64,000 nucleotides of DNA from NCBI RefSeq assembly GCF_017654505.1, contig NC_054537.1, positions 78,077,118-78,141,117 on the forward strand, given 5' to 3'. Below are positions 35,329-48,029 of the stretch, one piece after another. Within the stretch, counting starts at the first letter, position 1. Each line of letters begins with the position of its first letter. Position numbers and translations under genes: made by a program. This DNA is from Polyodon spathula (taxonomy: Eukaryota > Chordata > Actinopteri > Acipenseriformes > Polyodontidae). The notes beneath the pieces are model-generated. The model had not been told where the DNA came from and made no database searches. It saw nothing but the letters and a program-made list of their open reading frames with translations.

Positions 35329-36862
35329 TATCTTCAAAACAAAATCCCTTTTATTTCAAATAAATGTCAATCAATTACAGTAAGAAACTAACATATTTAG
35401 AAACAACTCTCATATTGAGAAAACACATTTAAGTGAGAACTAGCATTCAAGAATGGTTTCTCAATCATTTATTTTAGGTGAACTCAGTACTTTAATGCAT
35501 GTTTTTGTATAACGAAAACAAATAAACAAAAAAACAGCAACAATCAGCTCAACTAGCTCATCACAGTTCAATTGTCTGCAAAGTCTTTTGCACAGGTGTT
35601 GCAGCTGAACCTAATAATCAATTTTGTCTCTTAATCTGACCTTTTGTCTTATATTAATGTAGCAAAAGCCCTTATAGGACAATTAACTCACACAACGAGA
35701 AAGCTTACACTTTTAAAATATAAGCCTCAGTGATGTGTTTAAAAACAGAATCAAGAAAATAATTTGAAATCAAATACCTTAGCCTTTAAGTTGTAAAATA
35801 TTTAAGAAAGACAACATTTTGAGCTTTAATCTTTATTACAAGGCTCAAAGACACTCAATCTTACCAACTATTTGGTTGGAAAGGATTAATACTTTTACTT
35901 CTTTGTGAGGGAAGTAAAAAAGATAACTGCACAGTAATTCACAGTGATTTACAGCATCATTTTTTAGATCACTAACTGCCTGAGTGTTCCAAGGTCAAGT
36001 ACCTGAAGGCAATTTCATTGTGACAAGAATGCGGTGTACTTCCAGAACTTAACTGGATTGGGTTGTCATCTTCATGATGGGGAGTGTAGCTTCCCGTCTG
36101 GTGGATATATTGATAAATGTTCCAATTCACCCTCAATTTCAAGATATAACTAAATTCTGTTTTACAATCACTCCCCTTTGTTACAACTTGATCAGTACAT
36201 TTAGCAATCCTGCCTGCCAGTGTTCTCATTTGACACATCATTGATTTCTGTACACACATCGAGACTAGCTTTCACAATTGAACTGCAGGCGTCTGCAAAG
36301 TATTTAAGGACTTGGAACAATCTTACAAGAAAAGACTAACTTTGACTAGTCCTTGAAAAGCAAACGCGGTACTAATGTGTCATTGGTGGCGTTTCCGTGA
36401 AAGCTTTTTTTAGCTAGAGACATTTGCTCGAGAAAAATGTCTCCTACAAAATGCTTTATCAGGTTACCATTTGCTCTGTTTATTTTACTACAGAAAACAT
36501 AGCTTTTCACCTGACATCATGGAAATGAAGGGGGAAAGGTGTGGGTTTATATGTAAATTATCTATGCTTAAAGTACTTGTGCTGTTTTTCGCAGATGGCT
36601 CGTGAAAATGTAGTTTCCGTGCGCACACAGAGAACTAGTACATCAGAGAATCTAAGCTGCAATTTCTAAATACCTAGTGCTTGGTTGTTTAGTAATATGT
36701 TTTACTGCTCTTGCCCAAATTGTTTTTCAAATGTCATTAGTGGGGTGTCATGTCGTTAGTAGTAAATGCTGTTTCAACTAATTTAAAAATGAACTTGGAA
36801 GTATAAAGTGAAATTGAGCAACAGGTACTGCACATCACCATGGCTGAAAACCGGCAGAGACA
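35329..36862. other. Unannotated AT-rich DNA
   Basis: No gene was recognised. A 95-residue minus-strand frame (35972-36259) lacks identifiable features. Confidence 0.5.
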
Positions 36863-36863
36863 T

Positions 36864-36936
<73 letters not shown>
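36863..36936. repeat. (AT)n microsatellite, left of Tc1
   Basis: AT repeats into which the following Tc1 element is inserted. The run resumes on the far side at 38548. Confidence 0.95.
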
Positions 36937-36939
<3 letters not shown>

Positions 36940-38539
36940 TACTGTGCAAAAGTTTTAGGCAGGTGTGAAAAAATGCTGTAAAGTAAGAATGCTTTCAAAA
37001 ATAGACATGTTAATAGATTATATTTATCAATTACCTAAATGCAAAGTGAGTGAACAAAAGAAAAATCTAAATCAAATCCATGTTTGGTGTGACCACCCTT
37101 TGCCTTCAAAACAGCATCAATTCTTCTAGGTACACTTGCACAAAGTCAGGGATTTTGTAGGCATGTAGTCAGGTGTATGATTAAACAACCATACCAAAAA
37201 TGTGCTAGTGATCATCAATTCAATATGTAGGTTGAAACATAATCATTAATTGAAATAGAAACAGCAGTGTAGGAGGAAAAAAACTGGTTGAGGAACAGAC
37301 AAACTCATCTAACAAGGTGAGGTTGCTGAAGACAGTTTACTGTCAAAAGTCATACACCATGGCAAGACTGAGCACAGCAACAAGACACAAGGTAGTTACA
37401 CTGCATCAGCAAGGTCTCTCCCAGGCAGAAATTTCAAGGCAGACAGGGGTTTCCAGATGTGCTGTCCAAGCTCTTTTGAAGAAGCACAAAGAAACGGGCA
37501 ACGTTGAGGACCATAGACGCAGTGGTCAGCCAAGGAAACTTACTGCAGCAGATGAAAGACACATCATGCTTATTTCCCTTCGCAATCGGAAGATGTCCAG
37601 CAGTGCCGTCAGCTCAGAATTGGCAGAAAACAGTGGGACCCTGGTACACCCATCTACTGTCCGGAGAAGTCTGGTCAGAAGTGGCCTTCATGGAAGACTT
37701 ACGGCCAAAAAGCCATACCTTCGACGTGGAAACAAGGCCAAGCGACTCGACTATGCACGAAAACACAGGAACTGGGTGCAGAAAAATGGCAGCAGGAGCT
37801 CTGGGCTGATGAGTCAAAATCTGAAATATTTGGCTGTAGAAGAATGTAGTTTGTTCACTGAAGGGCCGGAGAGCGGTACACGAATGAGTTTCTGCAGGCA
37901 ACAGTGAAGCATAATGGAGGTTCCTTGCAAGTTTGGGGCTGCATTTCTGCAAATGGAGTTGGGGATTTTGTCAGAATTAATGGTCTCCTCAATGCTGAGA
38001 AGTACAGGCAGATACTTATCCATCATGCAATACCATCAAGGAAGCATCTGATTGGCCCCAAATTTATTCTGCAGCATGACAACGACCCTAAACATACAGC
38101 AAAAGTCATTAAGAACTATCTTCAGCGTAAAGAAGAACAAGGAGTCCTGGAAGTGATGGTATGGCCCCCACAGAGCCCTGATCTCAACATCATCGAGTCT
38201 GTCTGGGATTACATGAAGAGAGAGAAGCAACTGAGGCTGCCTAAATCCACAGAAGAACTGTGGTTAGTTCTCCAAGATGTTTGGGCCAACCTACCTGCCG
38301 AATTCCTTCAAAAACTGTGTGCAAGTGTACCTAGAAGAATTGATGCTGTTTTGAAGGCAAACGGTGGTCACACCAAATATTGATTTGATGTAGATTTTTC
38401 TTCTGTTCACTCACTTTGCATTTTGTTAATTGATAAATATAAACTATTGACATGTCTATTTTTGAAAGCATTCTTACGTTACAGTATTTTTTCACACCTG
38501 CCTGCCTACCTGCCACCTGCCACCTGCCACCAGTACTGA

Positions 38540-38545
<6 letters not shown>
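36937..38545 (+). mobile_element. Tc1-type transposon with long (about 210 bp) inverted repeats
   Basis: The left end CAGTACTGTGCAAAAGTTTT lies directly after TA. The inverted arms run about 36937-37145 and about 38315-38540. They include AAGAATGCTTTCAAAAATAG and its complement, and TTCTTCTAGGTACACTTGCA and its complement. The right arm therefore overlaps the last codons of the transposase. The extreme right tip is altered: the expected CCTGCCTAAAACTTTTGC has become a short CCTGCCAC array before CAGTACTG. Both sides are AT microsatellite, fitting TA-targeted insertion. Very similar Tc1 ends are widespread in fishes and lampreys. Confidence 0.9.
37359..38383 (+). pseudogene. Tc1 transposase, nearly complete but frameshifted
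   Basis: The most likely start is the ATG at 37359 (MARLSTATRHKVVTLHQQGL). The N-terminal half has the paired helix-turn-helix region (QAEISRQTGVSRCAVQALLKK), the GRPR-like hook as SGQPRK, and a second helix-turn-helix. The frame shifts near 37777. In the shifted frame the first catalytic Asp appears as LWADESK, followed by a stop at about 37846. After a second shift the frame at 37904-38383 carries LQHDNDPKHTAK (second Asp) and SPDLNIIESVWDYM (Glu, the DD34E arrangement), ending GGHTKY. It is the best-preserved enzyme in the window but cannot be made intact. The length, about 340 residues, is normal for the family. Confidence 0.9.

Positions 38546-38547
<2 letters not shown>

Positions 38548-38621
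<74 letters not shown>
38548..38621. repeat. (AT)n microsatellite, right of Tc1
   Basis: About 37 AT repeats, the continuation of the run at 36863-36936. Confidence 0.95.
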
Positions 38622-38623
<2 letters not shown>

Positions 38624-39589
38624 CTTTCAGGCAATACAGCATATAGGGAATCAGGTGTTGCTGCGTATACTTCCCTACCCGTCCGGACGACTGAGAGGTG
38701 CTAAGGAAGCATTCAGCACCACGCTTCGGTAAATATGGATAGTGGGCACTTGAAAGGAAGGTGTGGATACTGATAAAATGGACTGAAGTGCAGCATGAGA
38801 TTGTTCCTAAAATTGCCACTGCCTGCTGTATCCTGCGCAAACTCTTGTCAACTACAAAATGAGGTGTTCAGGAATCAATGGCTGCCTGTGAGACAGACAG
38901 GGGAAAGGTTACCTCAGCCACCAGTTTCAATTGGACACCAATGATCTGAGGAGGCTCGTGATGTCAGATTCTCTCCTTTCTTTTAAGTTACAGTATGTTG
39001 GATTTACCGTTGTGTTAAATATTAATGATGCAAACAAATAAAACACAATCGATATGTTCATTTGCAATTTAATTTGGTCAGTTCTGAGAGGGCATCAACA
39101 ACTTGTTGGTATAGCTGCTTTAATACTATAGCAAGTACACCAGAGTTCATGTTATATTTGTAAGTGGTTTTATACAGAACTGTAAACCCACTCGAGATCC
39201 ACAGCATGACAGGACAGACACACCGCAAAAAACAAAAATTAAAAAAAGTTGCCCGCATTATCATTCTAAGGTGAAATGCACCATTGCTAACCATAAAACC
39301 GCCCACTTTCTGCTGTCAGTAATAACTGACCTGTTCCCTTGCAATATTTAGAGCCATTCTCACATAAGGACAAACAAGCTCGTTTACATTTTCACGTTTA
39401 CATGTGAAAATGGCCGTGGTTTTCCCATGTTTTTCGTCATGTTTTTCGTTACAAGAGTAAATTGGTTTTACCCTATACCTCTCTTTGACGTTTTTTTCAA
39501 CCACCAACCTGATTCACACAAGTAATCCTCCCAAACGTACATGTGCAACGCCACTTGACGTGTAAATAGCCCCACATGGAAATTGGCCC
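38622..39589. other. Unannotated DNA
   Basis: 38622-38990 is more GC-balanced and may be an old element, but no frame or terminus is recognisable. No gene was called. Confidence 0.45.
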
Positions 39590-39905
39590 ATTGGCTCTAC
39601 CTCAATGGGTGACATTTAATGATTCTACTTATACTGACAGTAAAGGTACCACTAGAGAGAGTTTTCATATGTGGTGTGGGTGCACATTTGGGAGAACAGC
39701 TCAAGAGGATAGGGGAGCGTTTACAAGTTTTCTGTGCTGCCGTTCGGCCTCTCCTTAGCTCCTCATATGTTTTCAAAGTGTGTGGACGCTATCCTGGCCC
39801 CTTGCGGTTGCAGGGGATCAGAGTATTGAACTACATTGACGACTGGTTGATTCCCAGTCAAGGAAAGGGGCAGTGGCCCACACGGCGATTGTGACACAAA
39901 TCACG
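39590..39905 (+). pseudogene. DIRS-type reverse transcriptase fragment
   Basis: One frame reads YKFSVLPFGLSLAPHMFSKC and then VDAILAP. After a one-base shift the next frame reads LRLQGIRVLNYIDDWLIP. LPFGLS.AP, SKC.DA, GIRVLNY and the catalytic YIDDWL box are hallmarks of DIRS-group reverse transcriptases. Only the palm region, roughly 60-90 residues, is present. No RNase H or recombinase is attached. A DIRS recombinase piece from the same group lies at 53.5-54 kb, not contiguous. Confidence 0.75.
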
Positions 39906-40010
39906 ACAGACATCTTCCAGTGACAGTGTCTCACTCGTGTTCGGCAGCCCAGGCTTGGGTTGGGGGGCAGTCTGGGTAGGCAGAGGAGTCTGCGATACCT
40001 GGTTCGGCCG

Positions 40011-40690
40011 TTAGAAAGTCTACACCCCCTTAAACTTTTTCACATTTTGTCATGTCAGTGCCTCTTTCATGCTTTTAAATGAGGATTTGTTTCCACTTAT
40101 CTACACACCATACTCCACACTGTTGTAATTCTGATCATAATTGGATAAGTCTCCACCCCCCTGAGTTAATACTTGGTGAAAGCATCTTTGGCAGCAATTA
40201 CAGCTGTGAGTCTGTTGGGGTAGGTCTCTACCAACATTGCATACCTAGATTTGGCAATATCTGACCATTCTTCTCTACAAAACTGTTCAAGCTCTGTCAA
40301 GTTTCTTGAGGAGCGTTGATGGACAGTAATCTTCAAGTCATGCCACACATTTTCGATTGGATTTAGGTTGGGACTCTGACTGGGTCACTCAAGGACATTT
40401 ACCTCTTTGTTCCTTAGTGTAGCTGGAGTTGGGTCGTTGTCATGCTGAAAGGTGAACTTCCGTCCCAGTTTCAGCTTTCTTGCAGAGGGCAGCAGGTTTT
40501 CCTCAAAGACTTCTCTGTACTTTGCTCCATTCATTTTCCCTTCTATCCAGACAAGTGCCCCAGTCCCATAATATCCCCATAATATGATGCTGCCACCACC
40601 ATGTGTCACAGTAGGGATGGTGTTCTTTGGGTGTTCTTTCTCATGGACTACACCATAAGCTGGCAGTCTCTGTTTAAGATAAAAGAAGGG
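40011..40690 (-). mobile_element. Tc1-type transposon remnant, minus strand
   Basis: The plus-strand left end, AAAGTCTACACCCCCTTAAA followed by CTTTTTCACATTTTG, is a Tc1 terminus. Transposase sequence follows in antisense. The N-terminal half and the opposite terminus are missing beyond about 40690. Confidence 0.8.
40166..40690 (-). pseudogene. Tc1 transposase C-terminal remnant
   Basis: Minus-strand frames contain [35 protein letters not shown] and [12 protein letters not shown], which includes the second catalytic Asp. After a break, SPNLNPIENVWHDLK carries the Glu. The end reads LIAAK-like TAVIAAKDAFTKY. The part with the DNA-binding domain and the first Asp is absent. Confidence 0.8.
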
Positions 40691-41156
40691 AAGCGTGATT
40701 AACCAAATTCTTAATATTGCACACACTTCTACTGCACCTTTATCAAAGGAATTAAAGAGTAAGTAGCAGGGTTCTGAAAAAATATAGTGCTGTACATTCC
40801 CATGTTACACTTATAACTTTAAACTCTGTTTCAAAGCTCTTTTCAAAATGGCAGCTTACTCTAAGATTTATCAATTCAAGAAAACAAGCTTCGTGTGCAG
40901 AACAGATCTTTATATGAAGGTCATACAGTAGGTGAATATCTGCATGACAATAACAAAAACAACTGAAACTCTAATAAAAACATCATAATAAAATATTTTT
41001 ACTTAATTCAGTTTCTGAAAAAGTAACCCTTTGAGACCCTATGTTTTCATTATTTCTAGACTAAACAGCAGCTGCATTTCTGTATAAAGTCATGTGCTTA
41101 GCACGCACGTAATCTATGGGTCAGTTTCTGTTGTTCCTATTAAACTTACACAGTGG
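40691..41156. other. Unannotated DNA
   Basis: No gene or element was recognised. Confidence 0.5.
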
Positions 41157-41164
41157 AATGATTT

Positions 41165-41352
41165 CAGGGGTCGGCAACTTGTCCATACACAGGGACTCAT
41201 GTCCGTGGCAAGAGTTATCAGTGCCTGTGGCACTGAATTCGTCTAACACACACACACACACACATGTAATTGTATTTAACTTCCGTTTTGTTTGTCTGTA
41301 GACAAGATATTTTTTAAATATCCGTTACCACCCAATATGGTGCCGACCCCTG
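41165..41352. mobile_element. hAT-type MITE, 188 bp
   Basis: Starts CAGGGGTCGGCAACTTG and ends ATATGGTGCCGACCCCTG. The flanking octamers AATGATTT (41157-41164) and AATGATGT (41353-41360) match at 7 of 8 positions, the expected hAT duplication. A (CA)n run sits inside (about 41246-41263). Confidence 0.85.
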
Positions 41353-41360
41353 AATGATGT

Positions 41361-42020
41361 TTAATGGGGACAATCGTGTGTTAGCACACAGCTTTGAATG
41401 GGCCTCAAGCAGTTACTTACAATAAAGTTGACCAGGCTAACATAAAGTTGTTGAATTCTTAACAGCAGAAACTAGTGACATTTTAGATTCAGGGAGAGAT
41501 GGGAAATACTCCCAGCTTTTTATAAATATAATGCAATAATAAAATATCATACTTAATCTCAATTACAGCTATAAAATTATACTATCAATAACAGACATTC
41601 ATACAATTAAGTCTGCTACAACTGACTGTATGTGACATGTAATATACAAGCCTCTAGAAAGCATATGAAGCATTGATTATCAGCACAGAATCACATATCT
41701 GTAGTAGTTATACACATGGAGCAGTAATAGCATAAGTATTTGAACAGGCTTCTCCAACCTCAACAACCCTTTTAAATAAAGAGAGGCCAGATCAGAATCA
41801 AAGCTTAGATAGGGAATGTTTGTCTTAAAGCCTGTATTCTTTATCTGATGATCTCCACTATGAGATGATGCTATCAGTGCAAGCTTTTTGAATAATCATA
41901 CTTCATTTATGATAAGGCCTTTGATTTTAATAGGAGTTAATAGGTCCCTGATCTCAATAGGTACCATCAATAGGTACAAAACTGCTTGGATGGGTTTAAT
42001 ACCTTGACACATATTTAATA

Positions 42021-42094
<74 letters not shown>

Positions 42095-42967
42095 TTATGT
42101 GCTGCCATATGGTTTATTATTTAACTAATATCGGTGAGTAATAGTCGCTCAGTGAGTTTGAATTGTTGGTAGCACCCATACAGTATATCTCCTCAAACTG
42201 TATCTCGAGTCCACTCCCTCATAATCTTATTTGCTGTTGCCTGGACAGGTGGCTGCATCTCCATCAAGGCAGGGTAAACTACCACTTCGGATCAATCCAT
42301 CACTCCATATCCCCACGGCTTCTAAACACAATTCCATTAAGCTTGAGCTGCCCTGTAGGTAAAGCTTGAAAACCTAAATAATAGAACTGCTAATGTGTCA
42401 AATAAATACAGTAACAACAAAACAACAACAAATGAATTTCAATTGTATGTCACACAAAACAACACACTAGCATGAATGGGACACACTCCATAAACCAATC
42501 ATAGACTAGCTATACTAAAATGATAATGTGTTGGACGCTTCATATCTCACACAGGTCACATAGGTCATTGTCTCATAGGTAGGCTAATTTAAGTACATAG
42601 ATTGTGGCAACCCTTTGGCCTACATGTCACTGTCATGCTGGGCCTGCTAAATAATCCGGATGAGAGATTAAATCTCAGGTGCTACAGGAAGTGGAGTTGG
42701 TGGTCCACGACTCAAACAGTGTCCCAGTATGGTAAGAACACTACCACTGGAGGCGCCATTAGATGTGAAATACATGGTTAATACCATTTAAAGAAAAGCA
42801 GTTGTATTAACTCTAGTGTTCTACATTTTAATGCAGTTCAAAAATGATATCCTGGCTAAATCTCCTCCTATTCTGGTTTATGTATAATCTATCTTTATTT
42901 AAACTCTGCAATCCCAATGAATGGAAACACAATGTAAATATGTTGCATCTCAAAATTATATCTATAG
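41361..42967. other. Unannotated DNA with (AT)n
   Basis: An AT microsatellite lies at 42022-42091. No gene was recognised. Confidence 0.5.
42022..42091. repeat. (AT)n microsatellite
   Basis: About 34 AT repeats. Confidence 0.95.
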
Positions 42968-43234
42968 CAGAGTTGGGGTCAATTCCATTTTCAACCACAG
43001 TTCCCTTTTATACAATTCCAATTCCTATTCTGTTTTATGGCATAGTCTTTACTGAGGTTTTTGCCATAGGCTTTATCTGGTTACCTGACAAGTTCATTAA
43101 GTTGTATACATTATTTGTTTGCTCAACAAAGCCTTTGTTGTAAAATGATTGGAATAGAAATTTGAATTGAGTAAAAGGGAATTGGGATTAGAAATGGAAT
43201 TGGAATTGAAAAAATGGAATTGACCCCAACTCTG
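42968..43234. mobile_element. hAT-type MITE, 267 bp, perfect 8-bp duplication
   Basis: Starts CAGAGTTGGGGTCAATTCCA and ends in the exact inverted copy, TGGAATTGACCCCAACTCTG. The octamer ATCTATAG lies on both sides (42960-42967 and 43235-43242). Subterminal AATTCCAATTCC and GGAATTGGAATTG motifs also mirror one another. Non-coding. Confidence 0.9.
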
Positions 43235-43242
43235 ATCTATAG

Positions 43243-46200
43243 AATAAAACATGTATTTCTGTTAAAAGTACAAAGGCATTTATTAACTTGGCTGTACTGT
43301 TTGTGTCAGTGGAAGTGCTAACAATTCCCATGGAAAATAAAAGGTAATTGTAGATTTTGTTTACTGGATCGACATTTTACATCCATGTCTTTTATTATAA
43401 CAATATATATTTTTTGCTCTTATTTGCAGACAAAAATTATTACTTGAAACACTTTAAGACAAAACACTATGTAAACAGAGACTGAAGCAAATGACAGAAC
43501 TATAGTTCGACGTCCAAGAATGTGGTTTGCTTTATGGAAAAATAATGAGTTAAAGATGAAGTTTTGCCTCAAGTTTCCTTTGCATCTCTGCAATCAGTAA
43601 GAGCCTGGGACTGTAATTGAAGGCTTTTATCCTCTTCTTTGTTCCATTCTTTTCATCTAAAAGCCACACACACATCATTGTCATGAATTCTGGTGTTTAT
43701 GTGCATTCAATAATGCCAGTTTGAGTGGCTGCTTACACTTGAATAAACTTTATGGGATTTAAATTTCTATTTTTGTTTTCTTAAGTCACTGTTTTTTAAC
43801 AAAAAAGTCCCTGCGTGTCTTTTCCCTGACCTTAGCGTAACTTCCCTAAGAAAACAATTGCTTTAGATTAATTTAAAAAGTACCTGTCCGCATGCCAGTT
43901 GATCTCAGTCTTTATCAAAGAAAGGCTTGTTAAAGGGATGCAGTGGACTGACTTACATCACAATTCCACTATGCATTAGGACACTTTTTAGGCCTGGACT
44001 GTATACGACTATTCTATTACTGTTCACCTTAGTCAATGTACTTACTTTATAGTGAGGGCCCACACACACTTGAAGTATTTGAAGTTCCCACTTTCTAATA
44101 TTCACGTTTTTTCTTGTGAAGCACTGAAGCTGAGGGTTCACTGAAGTGAAGAGTCAGGATGTCACACTTGTGAGTGTCAGAAATTAAATTTTAATATAAA
44201 CTCTCCCTCAAGCATTCACAATAGGCAATTTCCAACAATGCTCTCTGCATTGAGAGGCCAGCAGATGCACAATGAGGTAAAAAATTAAATCAGACAGCAT
44301 CCCAATGAGATCACAAATAGTGGGGAGAGGATGTGACCCTCCATTGTTTGCTATGTTCCTGCAGGGGAGGGATGAGTGTCAGGGAAAGAGATCATAGGAT
44401 ATCACATATTAAAAGGTAATTTTTTCCAGGCAGCGACCTCTCAGCAGTCATTCTGATGAAAAACTGCTTAAGAGAATTGCCAATTGATATTACTAACGGA
44501 AACATGTTAGACTTAGATACAAATGCATTTCTTTTACATTTTTTGTGTTAATATTTAACCTAAACATAAACAACAAATGACAATTCATATAGTACATAAA
44601 TTAGTTTATAAAGGGGTTTAATGTGCAGTATAAAACAAAATACCCTTTTCATATTATTTGGAGTCTGCATTCAAAATTCCAAAGACAGCAATTATGAAAA
44701 GAACAAAGCAGTTTGTAGAAATTTTAATTCACAGCGTATGTGAGGTTAAAAGTTAAGTATAGAGTAAATATAAGCATCTTATTGTTTTTCAAGTTTAGAA
44801 AAGGACTTCTCCAAACTCTAATTTGCTTCTGCCACACTGTAATTCTAACAAATCTCACACTTGGGTGGCAATATAATTGAAGGTTAATCATTAGATAATG
44901 TGTTCAATATTGTGTTTATTGAAATAAAACCCACAGATGTTCTGAGCTTTCAAAATTATAGCTCTCAATTTATTACAAAAATAGCAAAAATGAATTTTTA
45001 CAGGTTTCCTTTTTTTTTTTTTTTTGTAGTTTAACTGTAAAACTCAAGCTACCTTGCCCCTTAAAAACTGTTTGCCACTGTAGAATGTCACCCTATAAAA
45101 TCCCAAGGTTAGAACATCAACATGAGTAAGCTCTTTGTGGAGTGAGTGTTAAAATGCATCCTTCTTTTTGAACATTGCAAATTGCATTTTCAAGATGTTA
45201 TAGATCAGGAAGCAGAACAAAACATAAACATTACATGTCTACTGTATTTATTAGTGACAACATTTTGCAGTAAAGGCTTAAAGAGCTGATATTTGGGATT
45301 TTAAAAGGAGAAACCTGTGTTTTTTGTTTTTTCTTTTTAAACGGGTAGGACACATTTAAGTGTATGCTGATCCACGGCATATGAAAAACCTTTCTCAGAG
45401 AGCATGATGAATGGATTGTAGGCTATAGTACCCCCCTTCTAAATGTCTTCTGTCGCTGTGTCACAAGTCTGGCATTCATGTGTAAAAATTTTTCAAGGTG
45501 AATAGGATTGGAATTCGGTGCCCCCAGACAGAATGTGTTCAGCGCATGGTCAACCAGTTTTATACATTATTGCCAGATTTCTTCTCTCTGACCTGTTTTC
45601 ACATGCAAGAATCTAGGCTGCAAAAGAGGGCCTGGTTCCGGTACAATCCTGGTGGTCAGTTTAATCAGCACAGGGTAACTGTGTGGATGATACCTTTAGA
45701 TTAAAGCAATATTCCCGTAAATTAAAGACTGTAAACGTTGTGTGTGCTATATAATAGTAGGTGTGAGTCTGTGACAAAAAGGCTCATTAATACATCTGAA
45801 GTGTGAAGAGGTTTAAAATTGACATTGTCATTTCAATTGCCGTAAGGGGTGAACACTTTTTAATTATAATTGGTATGATTTGGGTTTGAGAAGTTTCCAG
45901 TGACATTTACTTCCTGCCGTAGTGAGAAATAGCCACTCAAGCATATGAAGTTGTAAATTAACACATTTCTTGTTACAAAATTTATGTTTCATTAAAAAAA
46001 GGTACAGTAGTGCACATATTCCATACAGCAAATTAACCCATAGTGCAGATGGAAAAGTGGTACTGACAACCGCAGTATTTAATAATAAAAAACGTTTCGT
46101 TTCAAATAAATAAACAAAATAGATGCATTAATATGTATTTTTCTTATAAATCATGTTGTACCGGATTGTTTTAATTTCAGCACATTTGTCTGCATTACTG

Positions 46201-46254
46201 CATCAATTTTCTAGAATACCTAAAGTGTACGAATCTTGTTTGTTTTTATATTAA
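43243..46254. other. Unannotated AT-rich DNA
   Basis: About 3 kb with no gene, repeat family or long open frame recognised. Some parts (43500-43700, 44200-44450) have higher complexity than the surroundings and could hold conserved non-coding DNA, but a single sequence cannot show it. Confidence 0.45.
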
Positions 46255-46259
46255 ACTAT

Positions 46260-46611
46260 TGTAGTGGCTGACTAAGGCGGGCTCCAGTGGAGAAAAAGAA
46301 GAGGCAGACAACATTGTGAAGTTCCAAAAGCAGTTATTAGTTTATTGCTTGCTCTGCACTGCGAAATGGATGCTCTTTTCCAAATGGATTGGACAGAGAA
46401 ATGGCGGCAAAGTACACTCTTATATAGGCATAACTCCAACCATTCTTTTGCCCATTGGCTCAATCACAACTCGGTACCCCATTGATTGTAGTAGGCACCC
46501 AAGAGAGACAGTCGGTAGAACTAGCGGCACACACATTCACTCACTGGCAGGGACAGTCCCATCTCCATTCAGTTCATAACACAGTCCATTTTACATGAGT
46601 CCCTTGTAACA
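46260..46611 (-). repeat. Solo LTR, 352 bp, minus strand
   Basis: On the minus strand it starts TGTTACAAGGG and ends CAGCCACTACA. It contains CCTATATAAG (TATA box, 46419-46430) and AATAAA (46341-46346) in the correct order for U3-R-U5. Flanks ACTAT (46255-46259) and ACTGT (46612-46616) match at 4 of 5 positions, a slightly decayed target duplication. No internal region remains. Confidence 0.75.
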
Positions 46612-46616
46612 ACTGT

Positions 46617-48025
46617 CTCGGTGCTGATTTATTTATTTTTTCACTCTCATATAATACTAATAATGAAACGTGTAGTATAATATTACTGTCAGATTGATAG
46701 TTGATATCCGGGAGCCTGCCGTACTAGTTTTGACTAAATGTGAATTATATTGCTACTGGCAGTATTTGACTCTTGGTATTTCACCAGGTTGGGTCCAATT
46801 AAAACACAGTTGAAAACTGGACCTTGAGTGTGTTTTTATAAACTCTGTAGTGTACTATTTGTTTTAGAGTTTAGTTTGCCACTGTTTCTTTGACTGACTT
46901 TGTTAGACTGTATTAAAAGGTGGTTATTTTTGGACTTCTTTCTTTATTTACAGTCGTTAGTAGACAATGCAGTGTAGTTTAAGTCAAAGTCCAGGCAGCC
47001 AGCTGCAGTCAGTGGCAGTACTAGCAACAGTGTTTAGAAAAGCAAAGGTAGGCAAAGTTGTCCACAGACAGTGATGAGGACGGTTAAATGGATGTGTAGC
47101 CTAACCACAATAAAATAGTAGCCACTAAGAGGTAAGAAACAAATACTATTGATAAATATAATTATATCTGTAATCTAAATGCCCTCTAAATGCATGATGC
47201 CCCTGGTAAACTGTAGTAAAACCAAAGCACATTAGTGCATAGTATGATAAATGCAGATGGAAATATTTGTATGGGCATGGTAAATTAATGTCAAATGGTG
47301 CAAAATAACCATGCACATTTACAAAAGTAAACATCACAGACATAATAGCTTGGAATGGTGTGTACTGCATGCTATGAAATTAGAGCATTGCTTTGTATAC
47401 AGCTGAGGTGAGTATTGCTGTGTGTGTGTGCGCGCACTATATTTATTATTTTAAAAATATTAATACTAGCTATTAATCATATTTGTATTTTAATACATTT
47501 TAATTTAACTGGAGAATATTGGATTGATTATTAAAGAACAGCAACAAAAAGTGTGGATGCTTTTATTGAAATAGCTGTAAACATGTTTTATTAAAATAGA
47601 AGCGGCTTATGGAGTCCCAGTTTTCTTCAATTTCTCAATATCCTGTTTGTTTTTATTTACCAGTTAAAAGATTATTATTTCAGTACCAATATTTTGTGAT
47701 AAGCCTCCAGCTGTGATGATCCTGTGAAATTTTTTAATGGGTGGAAGTTGTGATTTTACATAACCATATTTAAACACATTTCAGTTGAAATTGGGACATA
47801 TAGTATTTATAAAGCTCCCGTGCTTGCACAATATTTTTTTTTTTCTAAAAGTAAAAACAAACTGTCCGTTAATGTTACAAAACAATTACAAAACAATACA
47901 AGTGTGTATAAAGGTCCTTGGATTCTATTTATTTACAGTTTACATTTATTATAAAACATATACAATTTAAATAACAGTGGTGTAAACTTTAAACTGGTGG
48001 AATAGCAGTTTCTATTATACTGTAT
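46617..48025. other. Unannotated AT-rich DNA
   Basis: No gene or element was recognised. Confidence 0.5.
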
Positions 48026-48029
48026 ATAT

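Noticed and set aside
38331..38840. 169-residue minus-strand frame
   Set aside because: It reads through an AT microsatellite (YIYIYI) and Tc1 antisense; not a gene.
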